A stretch of DNA of 35,365 nt. Origin: Pelagophyceae sp. CCMP2097. Lineage: Eukaryota; Sar; Pelagophyceae. The position numbers and the translations under genes were made by a program. The stretch is taken from NCBI GenBank assembly GCA_026770575.1, contig MU657210.1, positions 154,918-190,282 on the forward strand, written 5' to 3'. How positions within the stretch are numbered: the stretch's first letter is position 1; every line of letters starts with the position of its first letter. The notes under the pieces were generated by a model. The model saw nothing but the letters and a program-made list of their open reading frames with translations, did no database searches and was not told the DNA's origin. Shown here piece by piece: positions 1-11,000 of this stretch.

Positions 1-220
1 CGGTTCTTAATCTGACCGGCGTTTTTTTAGGAACCGATGGTCGGTCCGGACTCTGCCTATGCTAAATTTCTCTCAGAGGTCTTCCACGGACGCCTCGATT
101 TGGGGGTGGAAGGAGGGGACCTAGGCGCGTCCCCTGGCAGCGTCAAAACCGCTATTAACGGCATAGGAATTCCTATTCCGGCCTCAGAATTTTTTCCCGC
201 TTAGCCGGTTCTTAATCTGA
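1..220. repeat. 15-bp direct repeat pair
   Basis: CGGTTCTTAATCTGA occurs exactly at 1-15 and again at 206-220, 205 bp apart. The first copy starts at the window edge, so the repeat may extend further left. It could mark the ends of a small inserted element or be a tandem regulatory site. Confidence 0.6.
163..176. repeat. Intergenic palindrome ATAGGAATTCCTAT
   Basis: This is a perfect 14-bp palindrome with the core TAGGAATTCCTA. The same 12-bp core is found at 5766-5777, 29924-29935, 35019-35030 and 35029-35040, always outside genes. Confidence 0.7.
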
Positions 221-284
221 GTTCTATTCTAGTGCCCAAATTAAAAGTCGATAAAGGCTCCGGAGCATTTCCCGCGCGGCGACC

Positions 285-2146
285 ATGTGGAAGTACACGG
301 TCGCGTCGTCGGCGGTTACGGCGGCGGTGCTGAGCTACGCGTACACGACGCGCGAGCAGTTCTACCCGGCGGTGGTCTACCTGGTCACGTCGAAGCTGTG
401 CGTCTGCTGCCTCGGCAACCAGGCCATCGTGCTCACTCTGCTCTTCGGCCGCATGGCAAAAGCCGTCTTCCTGGGCAGTCTGCGCGAGGCCGAGGTGGAA
501 CTGCTCTACGAGAACGCGCGCTACGCGATTACGGAGACGTGCCTCGCGCTGACCATCTTCCGCGAGGAGCTCACGGCACGAGTCTTCGCGCTCTTCTCAG
601 CGCTTCTCTTCGCAAAGGTCTTCCACTGGCTGGCCAACTCGCGCGTGGAGCACGTCGAGCGCGCGGAGCGAGTGACGGCTGTGGGCCACGCACGCCTCAT
701 AGCGCTCCTCACCTGGCTCTTCGCCCTCGACAGTGCGTCGTCGACGTTTTGAAGGATAGCCCCTCTCGACTTGAAACGTTAGGCCTCGCGCTGGCGACGT
801 GCGCGGTGCTGTGCCTGCGCCAGGGCCCGAGCGTGCTGCTCCTCTTCGGATTCGAGTTTGCCATCTTGGGCGTGGTTTTACTGGCGTCGGCGGCGCGGTA
901 CGCTTTGCACGGCATCGAGCGGCGGCACTTTGACGGCCAGTGGGCGAGCAAGGGCTCGTACGTCTTCTTCGTCGAGTTTGCGGCAGAGGCTTTGCGGTTC
1001 GTGTTTTACGTCGTTTTCTTTACAATCGTCTTTACTTACTACGGCGTCCCGCTCCACATCTTCCGCGAGCTCTGGGTCTCCTACGCCTCGCTGCGCCGGA
1101 GGCTGTCGGCGTACCGCCGCTACCGAGCGCTGACGGCGAACATGGACACGCGCTTCGAGACTGCCACGCCGGAAGAGTTGGAGGCGCGGGGAAGAGTCTG
1201 CATCATCTGCAGAGATGCAATGGTCGACGGCGCCGCGAACAAGAAGCTGCCCTGCGGCCACGTCTTCCACTTGCCCTGCCTGAGACTCTGGCTCCAGCAG
1301 CAGCAGTCGTGCCCCACTTGCCGAGCCGACATCGCCACGCACGGCCGCCCCGCGCCTGCGGCCGCCGCGCAGGCGCGGCAAGACGCAAACAACGACGACG
1401 ACGACGACGACGATGTGCACGATGGCCACGCGCACCACCACGCGGAGCAAGCGGCGGCCGACGACGGCGCGGCGCCGCCGGCCGACGCGGCCGCCCGGCC
1501 GGCGGCGGCGGGCCGGCCGCAGCAGCAGGCCAACCGCCTCGTCTTCGCCGTCGGCGACAGCCTGCAGCAGGCGGCGGCGATGCACGCCGCGCCCATGCTG
1601 CTCGGCGGCCTGCCCGACGGCGCAAAGGTCTGGCGCGTCGTCGCGCTCGGCGGCGCGCGCATCCTCACCGAACGGCGCCGCGACTCGCCGAGCCACCGCG
1701 CCGTCGCGCGCGGCCAGCACGTGCTGACGCTCGACGAGCGCGACGCGGCGGTCGGCGACGTCTTCCTCCGCGTCGGCGACGGGTGGATCCTCTTCGACGA
1801 CGCCGTGCTGACGCCGTTCGTCGACGCCACGCAGCCCGCGGCCGACGGCTCCGCGCCGCGGCCCGCGGCGCCGCCGGCGCCGCCGTCGACGCCGCTCGCG
1901 GCGCGTTCGCCCTCGGCGGCCGCCGCCGACCGGCGGGCGCAGGCGGCGTTGGCCGCGTCGTCGCTGGCGGCGCCGGCGGCGCCGGCGGCTGGCTCCATCG
2001 TCGTGCCGGCGTCGGCGCTCGACACCATGGACCTCATCCAGTTCCAGCTCGACGCGATCCAGCAGCAGCTCCGCGCGCTGCGGCAGCAGGTGGCGGTGGC
2101 GCCGCAGGCCGCGCCGCTGAGCGACAACCCCGCCGCGCCGTCCTGA
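285..2146 (+). CDS. HRD1: HRD1/synoviolin-like ER membrane RING-H2 E3 ubiquitin ligase
   Basis: Predicted ERAD ligase of 603 aa that ubiquitinates retrotranslocated misfolded proteins at the ER. Exons are 285-732 and 783-2146. The 50-nt intron (GTGCGT...GTTAG) restores a single frame, and the join ...LFALDSLALATCAV aligns without a gap to the HRD1 family. Residues 1-270 hold multiple membrane segments with the family signature KVFHWLANSRVEHVER. The RING-H2 starts at Cys289 (VCIICRDAM, CGHVFHLPC, CPTC). The tail has a poly-Asp run, Ala/Pro-rich linkers and an odd module around residues 398-500 (GAKVWRVV, DGWILFDD) that recalls SH3-like folds. A glutamine-rich helix (QLDAIQQQLRALRQQ) lies near the C-terminus. 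There is no plastid signal, so this is probably the host ERAD copy and not a plastid (SELMA) part. The start is the first ATG in the conserved frame. Confidence 0.92.
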
Positions 2147-2653
2147 GCGACGCGCGCGCGCGAGCCCCACGACCCCGAGGATATACTCGTACATACTCCG
2201 CCGAGTCAGCGGCGCCTCGTAACCAGAGTCGAACGACGATGGGGCCCTTCCGGGGACGGCAGAGCCGGCGACAGCTGACCGCATACTGTGATGCACCAAC
2301 TGGGATGGAGGCAGCTCGGAGCAGGAGCGGCTGCAGGGACGTGAAGAGCAGCCGAGTCCCCAGACGACGGAAGCCGGCCGCAGCAATTGGGTCGCAGAAC
2401 GTCGGTCGTCGATGGAACGTGACTTGCTATCAAAAGGATATCCATTGGATTTGATCATCCCGTGCCAGTGGACCGAATTCGAAGAAAAAGATCTGCACGC
2501 GCGTGCGGTTCCGCGTGCCTCAAGCTAGGCTTGAACAGAGAAGATCGACCTACAGTACTCGTGAAAAAGGGAAGCCTCGTCGCGGTTGGGCGACGGTGAT
2601 CGATCGGTCCTCTCCGCCCTCCGGCTCCCCCGTCCGCCCCGCGCACCCGGACC
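2147..2653. other. Intergenic region between HRD1 and the PhyH-family gene
   Basis: About 500 bp with no conserved reading frame. It should hold the 3' end of the HRD1 gene and the promoter and leader of the next gene. The last 60 bases are C-rich (ctctccgccctccggctccc), as in leaders elsewhere in the window. No TATA box or repeat stands out. Confidence 0.4.
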
Positions 2654-3926
2654 ATGGCTGCGCGCGCCGCGGTCGCCCTGAGCCTGGTGCTCGCCCAGGA
2701 GCAGGCCTCCGCCCTGGTGCACACGGCGCCGCTGGCGGGCGCGCGGGCGCGCACGGCGCTGCGCGGCATCGACGTCAACGTCTGGGACTACACGTTCGAC
2801 AACCAAAACCCCGGAATCGAGCCGCCGGCCAAGCGGTGGGGCGTCGACGGCGCGCCGCCACCTTTCCAGCTCTCCGCCGACGCTCTGGAAGTGCTTCATC
2901 GCGACGGCGTCGTGCACGTGCCGGGCGTCCTCGACCCCGAGTGGCTCGCGCACGCGCGCGCGTTGACGGACCACCAGGTGGCCCACCCGCACATTTGGGC
3001 CTCGCCGGGCGTCGCATCGGGACTCTACGACTACGTCCAGCGAAACGTCTGGTCGACCAACGACGGCTTCGCAAAGTTCCTCTACCACTCGCCCGTCGCG
3101 GGCGTCCTCGCACAGTGCGTTGAAGGGATGCGATGGGCTGTGGAATTTTTTGCCGGGCCACCTCCCTCTGCGCGAAAATTCACCAAACTCGCGTAGGCTC
3201 GGCGGCGCCAAGTCATCTGTTCGGCTGACGACGGACCTGCTCATGGTGAACCCGAACAAGGGATTTAAGTGGCACCAGGACAACCAGAACGGGCCCGTGG
3301 GCTGGGACGAGTCGCTGCGCTTCTGGGTGACCATGGACGACACGCCGCGCGACTACGGCGCGCCCGTGTACCTGCGGCGGTCGCACGAGAACACGTGCGT
3401 CGACGACGACGCCGTCTTTGTGAACCTCGAAGAGGGCGACCTGCCCAACTACTCGAGCGACCTCATCGAGTTCCGGCCGCGCGCGGGCGACATGATCGTC
3501 TGGCACCCGCGCACGATCCACAAGATCGACGGGCCCGACTCGCAGGACTGGGGCAAGGCGCAGCGCCGCGTGCTCGGCGGCACGGTGGCGCTGGACGACG
3601 CGAAATACCTCGACAAGGAAAAGGTCGAGTTCGCCGACCTCGGCCGCCACGATCTGATTCACGGCATGCCGCTGGCCGACGCGCACTTCCCGCAGCTCTG
3701 GCCGCGACCCGTCGAGGCGGAGATGGCGCAGCGCTTCTCCGGCGGCGTCGGCCGCTCCATGCCCGGCTTTGCGCGCATGCTCTCGCAAATGTTCTCCTTC
3801 AAGACGCTGCAGCAGTTCCAGTCCTGGGGCAACGTGCTCAAGAACGACGGGCCCGTCGACGCCGACGCCGACGCCGACGCCGCCGAGCCGTCGAAGACAT
3901 ACGCGCGCGCGTCTTCCAAGGCGTAA
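2654..3926 (+). CDS. Phytanoyl-CoA dioxygenase (PhyH)-family Fe(II)/2-oxoglutarate oxygenase
   Basis: Predicted non-haem iron hydroxylase of 396 aa. Exons are 2654-3114 and 3197-3926, with an 82-nt intron (GTGCGT...CGTAG). The spliced join GVLAQLGGAKSSVRL restores the family core. Iron ligands are visible as WHQD (His180, Asp182) and a distal His in WHPRTIHKIDGP (about residue 262). The arginines at 277-278 may bind 2-oxoglutarate. The first 20 residues are hydrophobic and end in ASAL, so a secretory or bipartite plastid leader is possible but weak. The C-terminus has an (Asp-Ala) repeat. The substrate cannot be read from the sequence: PhyH relatives act on acyl-CoAs, small metabolites and secondary metabolites. 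The gene lies in the same orientation as, and 199 bp before, protochlorophyllide reductase, which may be chance. Confidence 0.85.
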
Positions 3927-4125
3927 GCGCGCCCCACGCCCGCCGCCTCTTCTAAGAAGGGCGCGGCGCGTGCCGGCTTATTCGGGTCTGATCGCTTGTA
4001 ATGTAATAATTGAACTCCCGAGTCTCATCGACAAGAGCGCAGCCCGGGGCAAGGTTTTCTTCGGATTGGTCTTCAACCTACCTGGTCGGCGATCACTTTG
4101 CCCCCATTGGTACTCTTCGTCGACG
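3927..4125 (+). promoter_or_regulatory. Short gap with likely POR promoter
   Basis: This 199-bp gap precedes the plastid-targeted reductase. It is AT-richer than its neighbours (TGTAATGTAATAATTG near 4000) and contains two ATTGG/CCAAT-type boxes, GGATTGGTC near 4063 and CCATTGGTA near 4104. Their role as promoter elements is inferred from position only. Confidence 0.35.
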
Positions 4126-5499
4126 ATGAAGCTCACGGCCGCCTGGGTCGCGCTGTGCGCGGGCGGCTGCGCGGCGTTCTCGCCGCCGGCGCCGCCGCGC
4201 CGCGCCGCCGCGCAGGAGAAGCACCGGCTCTCCGCGGCGCCGGGTCAGGTGGGTACCCTTGATTGTTCTGCGTCGGCACCCGCCCTGCGGCTTTGGTGGC
4301 GATCGGCCCCCACGCTTGCCATTCTCTAGGGCCAGGTGCAGCTCAAGGTGGCGCCGGAGCTTGAGTCTCCGCCGGTGGACTCGAGCCCCGAGCTTGCGAA
4401 GATCAACGGGGGCATCCTCATCGGGAACCGCAAGCTCGTCGTCGTCACCGGCGCTTCCAACGGCCTCGGCTTGTACGGCGCCTACGAGCTGGCAAAGTCG
4501 GGCAAATACTACGTCGTCATGGCCTGCCGCAACGTGACTCGTACACCGCGGCGTCCCTGACCGACGCAGGGCCGCGCAGAGGGGTTTCTATGTACGCCGC
4601 ACGACGCATACGCTGTAGGCGGCAACGAGGCTGCCAAGCAGATGGCCTTCCCTGCCAACTCGTACACTGTGATGAAGCTGGAGCTCGGCTCTTTCGCGAG
4701 CGTGCGGTCGTTCATTTTCAATTTGAAGGCCTTCAAGGCGAACCGCCCGCTGGACCGCCTCGTCTGCAACGCCGCCGTGTACCTCCCGAAGGACCCCAAG
4801 CCGCGGTTCACGGAGGACGGTTTTGAGATGACGATGGGCGTGAACCATCTCGGTCACTTTCTCCTCGTCAACGAGCTTCTCGGCGACCTGAAGAAGGCCA
4901 AGCAGCCGCGCGTCATCATCGTCGGCAGCATTACGGGCAACTCGAACACGATTGGCGGCGGCCTCGTCTACCCGCGCGCCGACTTGGGCGACCTTTCTGG
5001 CTTGAAGAAGGGCCCCGGCGCGGAGATGGCCGACGGCGGCTCCTTCTTCGGCGCAAAGGCGTACAAGGACAGCAAGGTGTGCAACATGATGACGGCACAG
5101 GAGCTGCACCGGCGGTACCACGATACGACCGGCATCACGTTCGCCTCGCTCTACCCCGGCTGCATCGCGGAGTCGGGCCTCTTCCGCGAGAAGCGCGGCT
5201 GGTTCCGCAAGATCTTCCCCTTGTTCATGAAGTACGTCACGGGCGGCTACGTGGCCGAGCAGGAGGCGGGCGAGCGGCTGTACCAGGTCGTTGACGATGA
5301 AGTCTGCGCCAAGTCGGGAGTCTACTGGTCCTGGAACGGCAACGCGCAGCAGCTCGGCGCGCTGAAGGACGGCGCCGTCGTCGGGTCGGGCGGGTCCGGC
5401 GGCGCCATCTTCGAGAACGCGTATTCGTCCTCGACGGCTGACGGCAAAAAGGCTTCGGAAATGTTCGACGACTCGCTGAAAGCCGTCGGCCTCGCATAG
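4126..5499 (+). CDS. POR: Light-dependent protochlorophyllide oxidoreductase, plastid-targeted
   Basis: Reduces protochlorophyllide to chlorophyllide with NADPH and light during chlorophyll synthesis. Predicted 404 aa from exons 4126-4248, 4330-4540 and 4619-5499. Introns are 81 nt (GTGGGT...CTCTAG) and 78 nt (GTACAC...TGTAG). The second join gives ACRNVTRGNEAAKQ, which fits POR length exactly. The donor at 4534 was discarded because it breaks the frame. The short-chain dehydrogenase fold shows TGASNGLG (81-88) for NADPH and the catalytic Tyr260-x-x-x-Lys264 in AYKDSK. Further POR marks are NHLGHFLL and LYPGCIAESGLFR. The N-terminus MKLTAAWVALCAGGCAAFSP is a hydrophobic leader with a phenylalanine right after the likely cleavage site, followed by a basic stretch, as expected for a bipartite signal of a complex red-type plastid. 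Confidence 0.95.
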
Positions 5500-5750
5500 G
5501 CCCGCCTTCGGCGGCCCCGCCCCCGGCGCAAAGGCGGCCCCGTCGCACAGGCCGAGGCAGCCCGCGCGATAAATCACCACCCGGCGGCGCCGTTTTGACG
5601 GCGCGCCGGGCCACCTCCCCTCCCTAATCTTTGTCCCTGAATCCATCGTCTGCAACCCATGGCCTCGTCACGAGAGACACGCAGTGGCTCGCTGAATCAC
5701 GACGGCAATTCCAGAGGAATGTGCGACAACGAAACACGTCTCACAAGAAA

Positions 5751-5777
5751 GTAGGAACTTCCTACTAGGAATTCCTA
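5751..5777. repeat. Two adjacent palindromes with TAGGAATTCCTA core
   Basis: GTAGGAACTTCCTAC (5751-5765, an inverted repeat around one base) abuts TAGGAATTCCTA (5766-5777, perfect). A looser inverted pair, ACTTGTACTACAAAGT, follows at once. The same order of palindrome then AAAGTGA-like sequence is seen near 35019-35062, which suggests copies of one element or site. Confidence 0.65.
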
Positions 5778-6130
5778 CACTTGTACTACAAAGTGAAGCG
5801 TGAGGGTTGATTATTTATATCCCGGGAAAGACTGTCGCAGAGCGGACAGTAGATCGGGCTGGCCGCCGGCCCTAAGCAGGAGCGACGATTTGGGTCGTCC
5901 GCCTCACTGAATGGAACCTTTGGCCGGTTTTAGACAGCACCGATGTCTGCCGGTTGGTATATTCTTCCGGCGCCGCGGCTCATTTCGAGGGCGGGCGGGC
6001 CTTGTTCTCGCACGCCGAGGCGTTTGATCGCTGGCTAGGCATACCAGCATATTGTGGGCCGGCGGACGGCGTGGCCGATGTTTGGGTTGGTTGGGTACGG
6101 CGGCGGCGTCAACGGAGAAGTAAAAACAGA

Positions 6131-6361
6131 AGTTTGACATCTGGGAGCTGGTTCGACGGGAAGGAGGTGCGCGCGCGGTCTGAGCTTTGGGGCGCGCGGC
6201 CGCCTCTCTGGAGGAGTGCGAGCGACCGCAACACATTGGCATTTGGGCCGCGCGTCTGGCGGCGGCGGCGTTTGGGGTGCTGCGCAAGGTAGTCCTTCAA
6301 GCCACCGGCGCCCAGAGGTACGTCAAAATCAGACTTTTCCGGCAGCGCACTCGTATGACCC
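6131..6361 (+). repeat. Inverted repeat, left arm
   Basis: This arm matches the reverse complement of 6663-6894 along its whole 231-bp length, at roughly 85% identity by eye. The shared edge runs from AGTTTGACATCTGGGAGCTG to CGCACTCG(T/C)ATGACCC. No target-site duplication or transposase gene was found. It may be a foldback/MITE-like element or two inverted copies of a dispersed repeat. Confidence 0.8.
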
Positions 6362-6662
6362 TACCCGAGGCATCCCGCAAGTCTGTGGCGCACCTGAAGC
6401 GTGCCAAATTGGGCGCAGTTTCTATAGGATGCGGACGACGTCTTCTCTATTTTGTTGATTGCTTGGCCATTATGGACGCAAGGGGCTAAAGAACGGTGCG
6501 GGGCGACTCGTGACGGTCGACTCGTAGACTCGGGCGCACAAAAACTGAACCACTCAGAAGGACAACCGAAACGTCGAGTATTAACGTCGATCAATTCTGG
6601 CAGTATGGGTCTCCTCGACGACAGCCTCCCGCGACCCAGATCTTTCGTGCATCGCTCAGGAC

Positions 6663-6894
6663 GGGTCATGCGAGTGCGCTGCCGGAAAATTCGGATTTTA
6701 GCGCACCTCTGGGCGCCGCTTGCCCTGAGTGACCGCCTCGCGCAGCCCCCAAAACGCCGTCGCTGCCAAACGCGCGGCCCTATTGCCGATGTTTTGCGGG
6801 CGCTCGCACTCCTCCAGAGAGGCGGCCGCGGGCCCCAAAGCTCAGACTGCGCGCGCACCTCTTTCCCGTCGAACCAGCTCCCAGATGTCAAACT
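6663..6894 (-). repeat. Inverted repeat, right arm
   Basis: Reverse-complement partner of 6131-6361, 232 bp long. The 301-bp spacer between the arms (6362-6662) is not repeated and has no recognised product. Mismatches are spread through the arm, so the duplication is not very recent. Confidence 0.8.
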
Positions 6895-7018
6895 ATTCTA
6901 AAGGCCGAAACAGACGTGATGGACCAGTCGTCACAGACCGTCGTGGATAACAAACATTCGGGAACTTTCCAGACTTCCAGTCAGCTTCGACCAATCGACG
7001 ACATAGCCCGCCCCGACG

Positions 7019-7857
7019 ATGGCCGTCCTCGTGGCCTGCAAGTTCGGCAAGGCCAATCTGCCGGGCCTGATCTGCGGCCCGGTCGGCGCGCCCGCCGTGA
7101 TCTGCATCCAGGAGTGGTGCGTGCTCTCTCCCGGGTTCGCTCCGTCGCATCGGAGCGGGCACCGGACCCGCAGCGCGGGCGCTGGGAGGTCCTCAGACAC
7201 GCAGAGACCCTGCGTGGATTCCGCCGCGTCACGTCTGCAAACAGGTGGGGCATCACGGACAACATCAGGGCCCAAGCCCTGCGCCTCTCCGAGGGCGGCT
7301 TCCGCGTCTTAGTGCCGGACATCTACAAGGGCGCCGTCGGCGTCGACATGGAGGAGGCCCACCATCTGATGTCGAATCTGGACTTTCCCAACGCCGTTGT
7401 CGAGATTGGGGAAGCGGCGGCGTTCCTCAAAGCGGAGGGCTCGTCAAAGGTCGGCATCATCGGGTTCTGCATGGGCGGCGCGCTCGCCGTCGGGTCGCTG
7501 GCGGCGCACGCTGACATTACGTGCGGCGCGCCGTTTTACGGCGTCAACTTTGGCCTCTTTCAGCCGGAGCAGCTGGCGAACAAGCCCGTTTCGGGGCACT
7601 TCGGCAGCGCGGACGCCATGGCCGGCTTCTCCGACGCGCCCACGGCGGCCAAGTTGGCCGAAATGCTCAAGGGCAACGCGCAGTCGCAGATTTACATGTA
7701 CGAGGGCGCTGGGCACGCGTTCATGAACGAGACGCCGCAGCCCTACGCCTCGTTCGAGGCGCGCACGGCTGCCATGGGCATGCCCGCCTTCGACAAGGCC
7801 ACCGCCGACGTGGCCTGGGACCGCGTCATCGGCTTCTTCGGCGAACATCTCAAGTAA
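7019..7857 (+). CDS. Dienelactone hydrolase-family enzyme
   Basis: Alpha/beta-hydrolase of 236 aa, the usual length for the family. Exons are 7019-7116 and 7245-7857. The 128-nt intron (GTGCGT...AACAG) splits a Trp codon, and the join AVICIQEWWGITDNIR is the classic DLH start, where the Glu belongs to the active-site network. The predicted triad is Cys108 (GFCMGG), Asp156 (GSADAM) and His190 (GAGHAF). No targeting signal is evident, so a cytosolic location is likely. Bacterial members open dienelactone in aromatic degradation. Eukaryotic members are mostly of unknown substrate, so the reaction is left open. The 3' end converges on the anoctamin gene across a 232-bp gap. Confidence 0.92.
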
Positions 7858-8089
7858 GCGCAGGGCCGCCGGACCTCCACGCAGAGGGACGGCCTCTCGA
7901 CGGTCCTCGCGCCGTGTGGAGCTCTCTAGAAGAGCGCCGATGATCATAAAAATATCCTCACACGTGCCACGACGAGCCCCCCCGGCGTTGCATGCGGGCT
8001 CCACGGACGCGTGTACTTAGAAATGCGCGACTCGGAGCCCAGCTCGGTGGGTATGCAGGGGCGGATCCGACAGCCGCTCCGGGCGGGCC

Positions 8090-11000
8090 TTAGATGTTGG
8101 CGCTCTGCGGCGCTTCGGCGTCGGGCTGCTTTGCTTCGTATGGGAAGTCCCAGGCGCGCTCGCACTCCTTGCCGAGCTGCAGGTTGGTCACGTCGCGGTG
8201 CATCTTGCGCTGCTCCTCCAAGAGCATGTAGATGCGGTGCTTGATGGGCAGGATCTTCGAGTACTGGAATTGCACCTTGCAGTAGAGCACGGCGGGCCGC
8301 GGCGCCGCGGCGCCAAAGGCCGCCGGCTTGGAGATGGCGAGAGTCAGAGACTGCTTCTTTTGATTGGCCAAGTCGTTCAACGGAATCGTCGCCGACCCGC
8401 AGCGCTTCTTGCGCGCCTCGTCCATAATCTCGATGAAGATCTCCGCGTGGATCGTCTTGACCGGGGCCAGCGAAAAGGATTGGTTGAAGATCATGGACGA
8501 GCCGTCGCTCACGCTAGCCGAAGACGCGCCCGCCTCCTTCGCGGGCCGGCGCGCCGGCTTGGAGATGGCCGGCGCCGGGCCCGCTGAGCCCTCGTACTTG
8601 CGCTCCGACGCCGGCGTGGCGTCGCGCACCGAGACGATGAGGCGGCAGTCCTTCGGGTCGACGGGGTCGCGGCGGTCGCCAACGTCCTCGGCCTCGAGCA
8701 CCGTCAGCGAGATCATGCCCAGAGCGAGGTCGGGCGTGTGCCGCGAGTAGGAGACGCCGACGTCGTCGCGGAAGACTTCCGTGCGACAGGCCAACTTGTA
8801 CTGCTGCCGGGAGATTTTAATATCCGTCTCCACCAAGACGAGCTTGCGCCGGAGCCATTCCAGCTGCTGCACGGCGCGGTCCCCGAGCTTGGAAACGCCG
8901 CCCAGGGCGTTGGCGTCTAAAGCGTCGCGGTCGACGTTTCCCTTTTTGCTGTCGTCGTCGTCAAAGTCGCCGTAGAAGACGGCGTTCTTGTGGCGGTGCA
9001 CGACATGCTGCTGCCGCATCCGGATCTCGCGCAGCTCCGGCGGCTCGTCGGACACGGCGAGGTGCGTCACGACCTTTGCGAAGAGGAGAACTTGCTCGAT
9101 GATGAAGAAGGTGAGAAGCTTCTCCGTCAGCGTGAATCCCTGCAGCGCGTCCGTCGTGTAGACGATGATCCCAGCGTTCGTATACACGCCGATAAGGCCT
9201 ATGAGCTCCGTTAAGACAACCCAGCTGCCCACCGTCTCGGCGGGCAAAGCGTCTGGCCGCCGCGTCAACGCGGCGAGCTTGTACGCGTCCACTCGAATCT
9301 GGAATAAAACTTCCACCATGGCGAACAGCGGGAGGAACGTCCACCCCAGCGACCAGAGCACGACCAAGCCCCTCTGCAGCACGATTTCGGCGTAGTCGTC
9401 AAAGGTGCCGTCATAAATCTCCAATTTGACCTCGGTCCAGTACCGCGGCGCCTCCAACTCGCGCAGCTTGTCCGCAGACTTGGGCGCGTCGTCCTCCTCG
9501 TCGCCCAGCTCGCTCTCCTCATCGCGTAGAGGATTCTTGTCCTCGGGCTCGACGCGGTCTTTGGGCGCGTAAGAGATCGCATTTGCGGCCTGGTTGATTC
9601 TGCCCGAGAACGCGGCCAGTAGAGCCACGACAAAACGCGTCGCAATAATCGTCTGGAGCAGGAACTGGACGTCGCCGAGGCAGCCCTGCTGCGACGTGCA
9701 CTCGAAGAAGATGGCCTTGATAAAGGCGGTGATGAAGAGAGCGGCGTAGTTATTAAAAACTTCGAAGAGCAACTTTTTGATGATCAAATTGTTCTCAAAA
9801 GCAGTATGCGTCTTGTGGTTCTCGCCGTCGTTCAACCAGGCCGCCGTCCGGCCGTACAGAGCAGAAAGGACCTTAATGAGCAAAGCCTGCAGCAAAGCGA
9901 CGCCCTTGGAGTACGTGACGAAGCCCGCTTCCACAATCATGTACTGCAGCTGGAACGTCGCCAGGTTCAAAGCCAGGCACACGGCGACCCAGATCAACAC
10001 GACGACAAAGGAAGCGCACTGCGTCCGGGCGCGCTTCTCTTCCGGGTAGAACGTCTCCTTTTGGTTCGTGATGGGCGACTGCCTGCGCGGGCAGTCGGCG
10101 TCCCCAACAAACTGCGGCCGGTCCACCTCCTCCTCCTCAAAGTCGGCCGTGCCCCACTTCACCGCGCAGTACTGAGACTCTACGTCCCAGCATTCTTTAT
10201 AGTACGCAGCCCAGACGACCAAAAAAAAGCTAAAGCAAATCTGGTCCCAGCGCAGGCCCTCGTCGTCGTTGCAGACGCCGGCGAGGATCTGATAAGCGAA
10301 GACGACGAGGCCGGCCACCGCCGGCGTGATCAACGAGTAGCCGTAGAACCCGACCCAGGCGAAATAGAGCGCAATCTTTTCGCCGTAGTATTGCCGTATC
10401 TCCATCAACGGCTGCGACCACGGCTTGAGCCACATGGGCGCGGAGGCGCCCTTTTCCACGGCGCGCTGCGAGACGCACGGGGCGCCGACGGCGTCGTTGT
10501 TGGCCCAGAGTTGGAAGACCCAGTTGCGTTCGAACCACGCCAAATTCAAAACCTCCCCGTGCGCCGCGTCGTGCAGCGCCGTCATGGCCACGATGACGTC
10601 GTTCTCCACGAGGACGCCAAAGTCAAAGGCCTCGTCCAAAAGGCGCTTTGTGAGGTAGAGCCGATCCTTGGCCAAAAAAAGGGTCTTGCCTCGGACCGAA
10701 GCATACTCGTCGTATAAGTGCCGGTCCTTCGGATTCGTGGAAAACTCGGCGTAGGCCGGGAAGCGGTTCGCCACGGGCACGCGGTCCGCGACTCTTTCGA
10801 GAGTGTGGACGCGCCGCGACCAGTGCTCGCGCGTGGGCTCGTCGTCGTCAAATACGGCCATGTCGTTGGCCGAAATCTTCCCGGCGTGGTACAAGTCCTC
10901 CAGGATCTCGTTGGCCTTGTTCTTTTCGTATAAAGCGCGCTCCTCCTGGATCTCGACGTAGACGGGCCGGCCGTCGGAATCGTGGTCGGCCCACTTCTGC

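Larger units (their letters stand above)
1..284. other. Intergenic region upstream of the HRD1-like gene
   Basis: No coding frame is convincing here. The stretch holds a 15-bp direct repeat (CGGTTCTTAATCTGA at 1-15 and 206-220) and a perfect 14-bp palindrome ATAGGAATTCCTAT at 163-176, a motif that recurs in other gaps of this window. The last 60 bases before the ATG at 285 are AT-richer and are the likely 5' leader or promoter. No clear TATA box is seen. Confidence 0.5.
5500..7018. other. 1.5-kb gene-poor interval
   Basis: No credible protein gene is seen. From left to right it contains the POR 3' flank, an AT-rich stretch near 5740-5820 with two adjacent palindromes, then a 230-bp inverted repeat pair with a 300-bp spacer, and finally the DLH promoter region. 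Open frames inside the repeat arms mirror each other because the arms are inverted copies, and they match no family I recognise. Confidence 0.5.

Noticed and set aside
733..782. The frame change in HRD1 as a sequencing error or pseudogene frameshift.
   Set aside because: A 50-nt GTGCGT...TTAG intron restores the frame and gives a gap-free family alignment.
878..2458. A 526-codon open frame on the minus strand opposite HRD1, and a 504-codon plus frame at 940-2454.
   Set aside because: Both are Arg/Ala-rich shadows of a GC-rich gene. The HRD1 frame carries the RING and family alignment.
4534..4618. An intron in POR starting at the nearer GTGACT donor (4534).
   Set aside because: Its 85-nt length breaks the frame. 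The donor at 4541 keeps it and matches POR length.
5954..6891. Open frames in the POR-DLH gap as a small gene.
   Set aside because: The similar peptides on opposite strands come from the inverted repeat arms. No family match or codon signal is seen.
9806..10717. A 303-codon plus-strand frame inside the anoctamin gene.
   Set aside because: Antisense shadow of a conserved coding exon.
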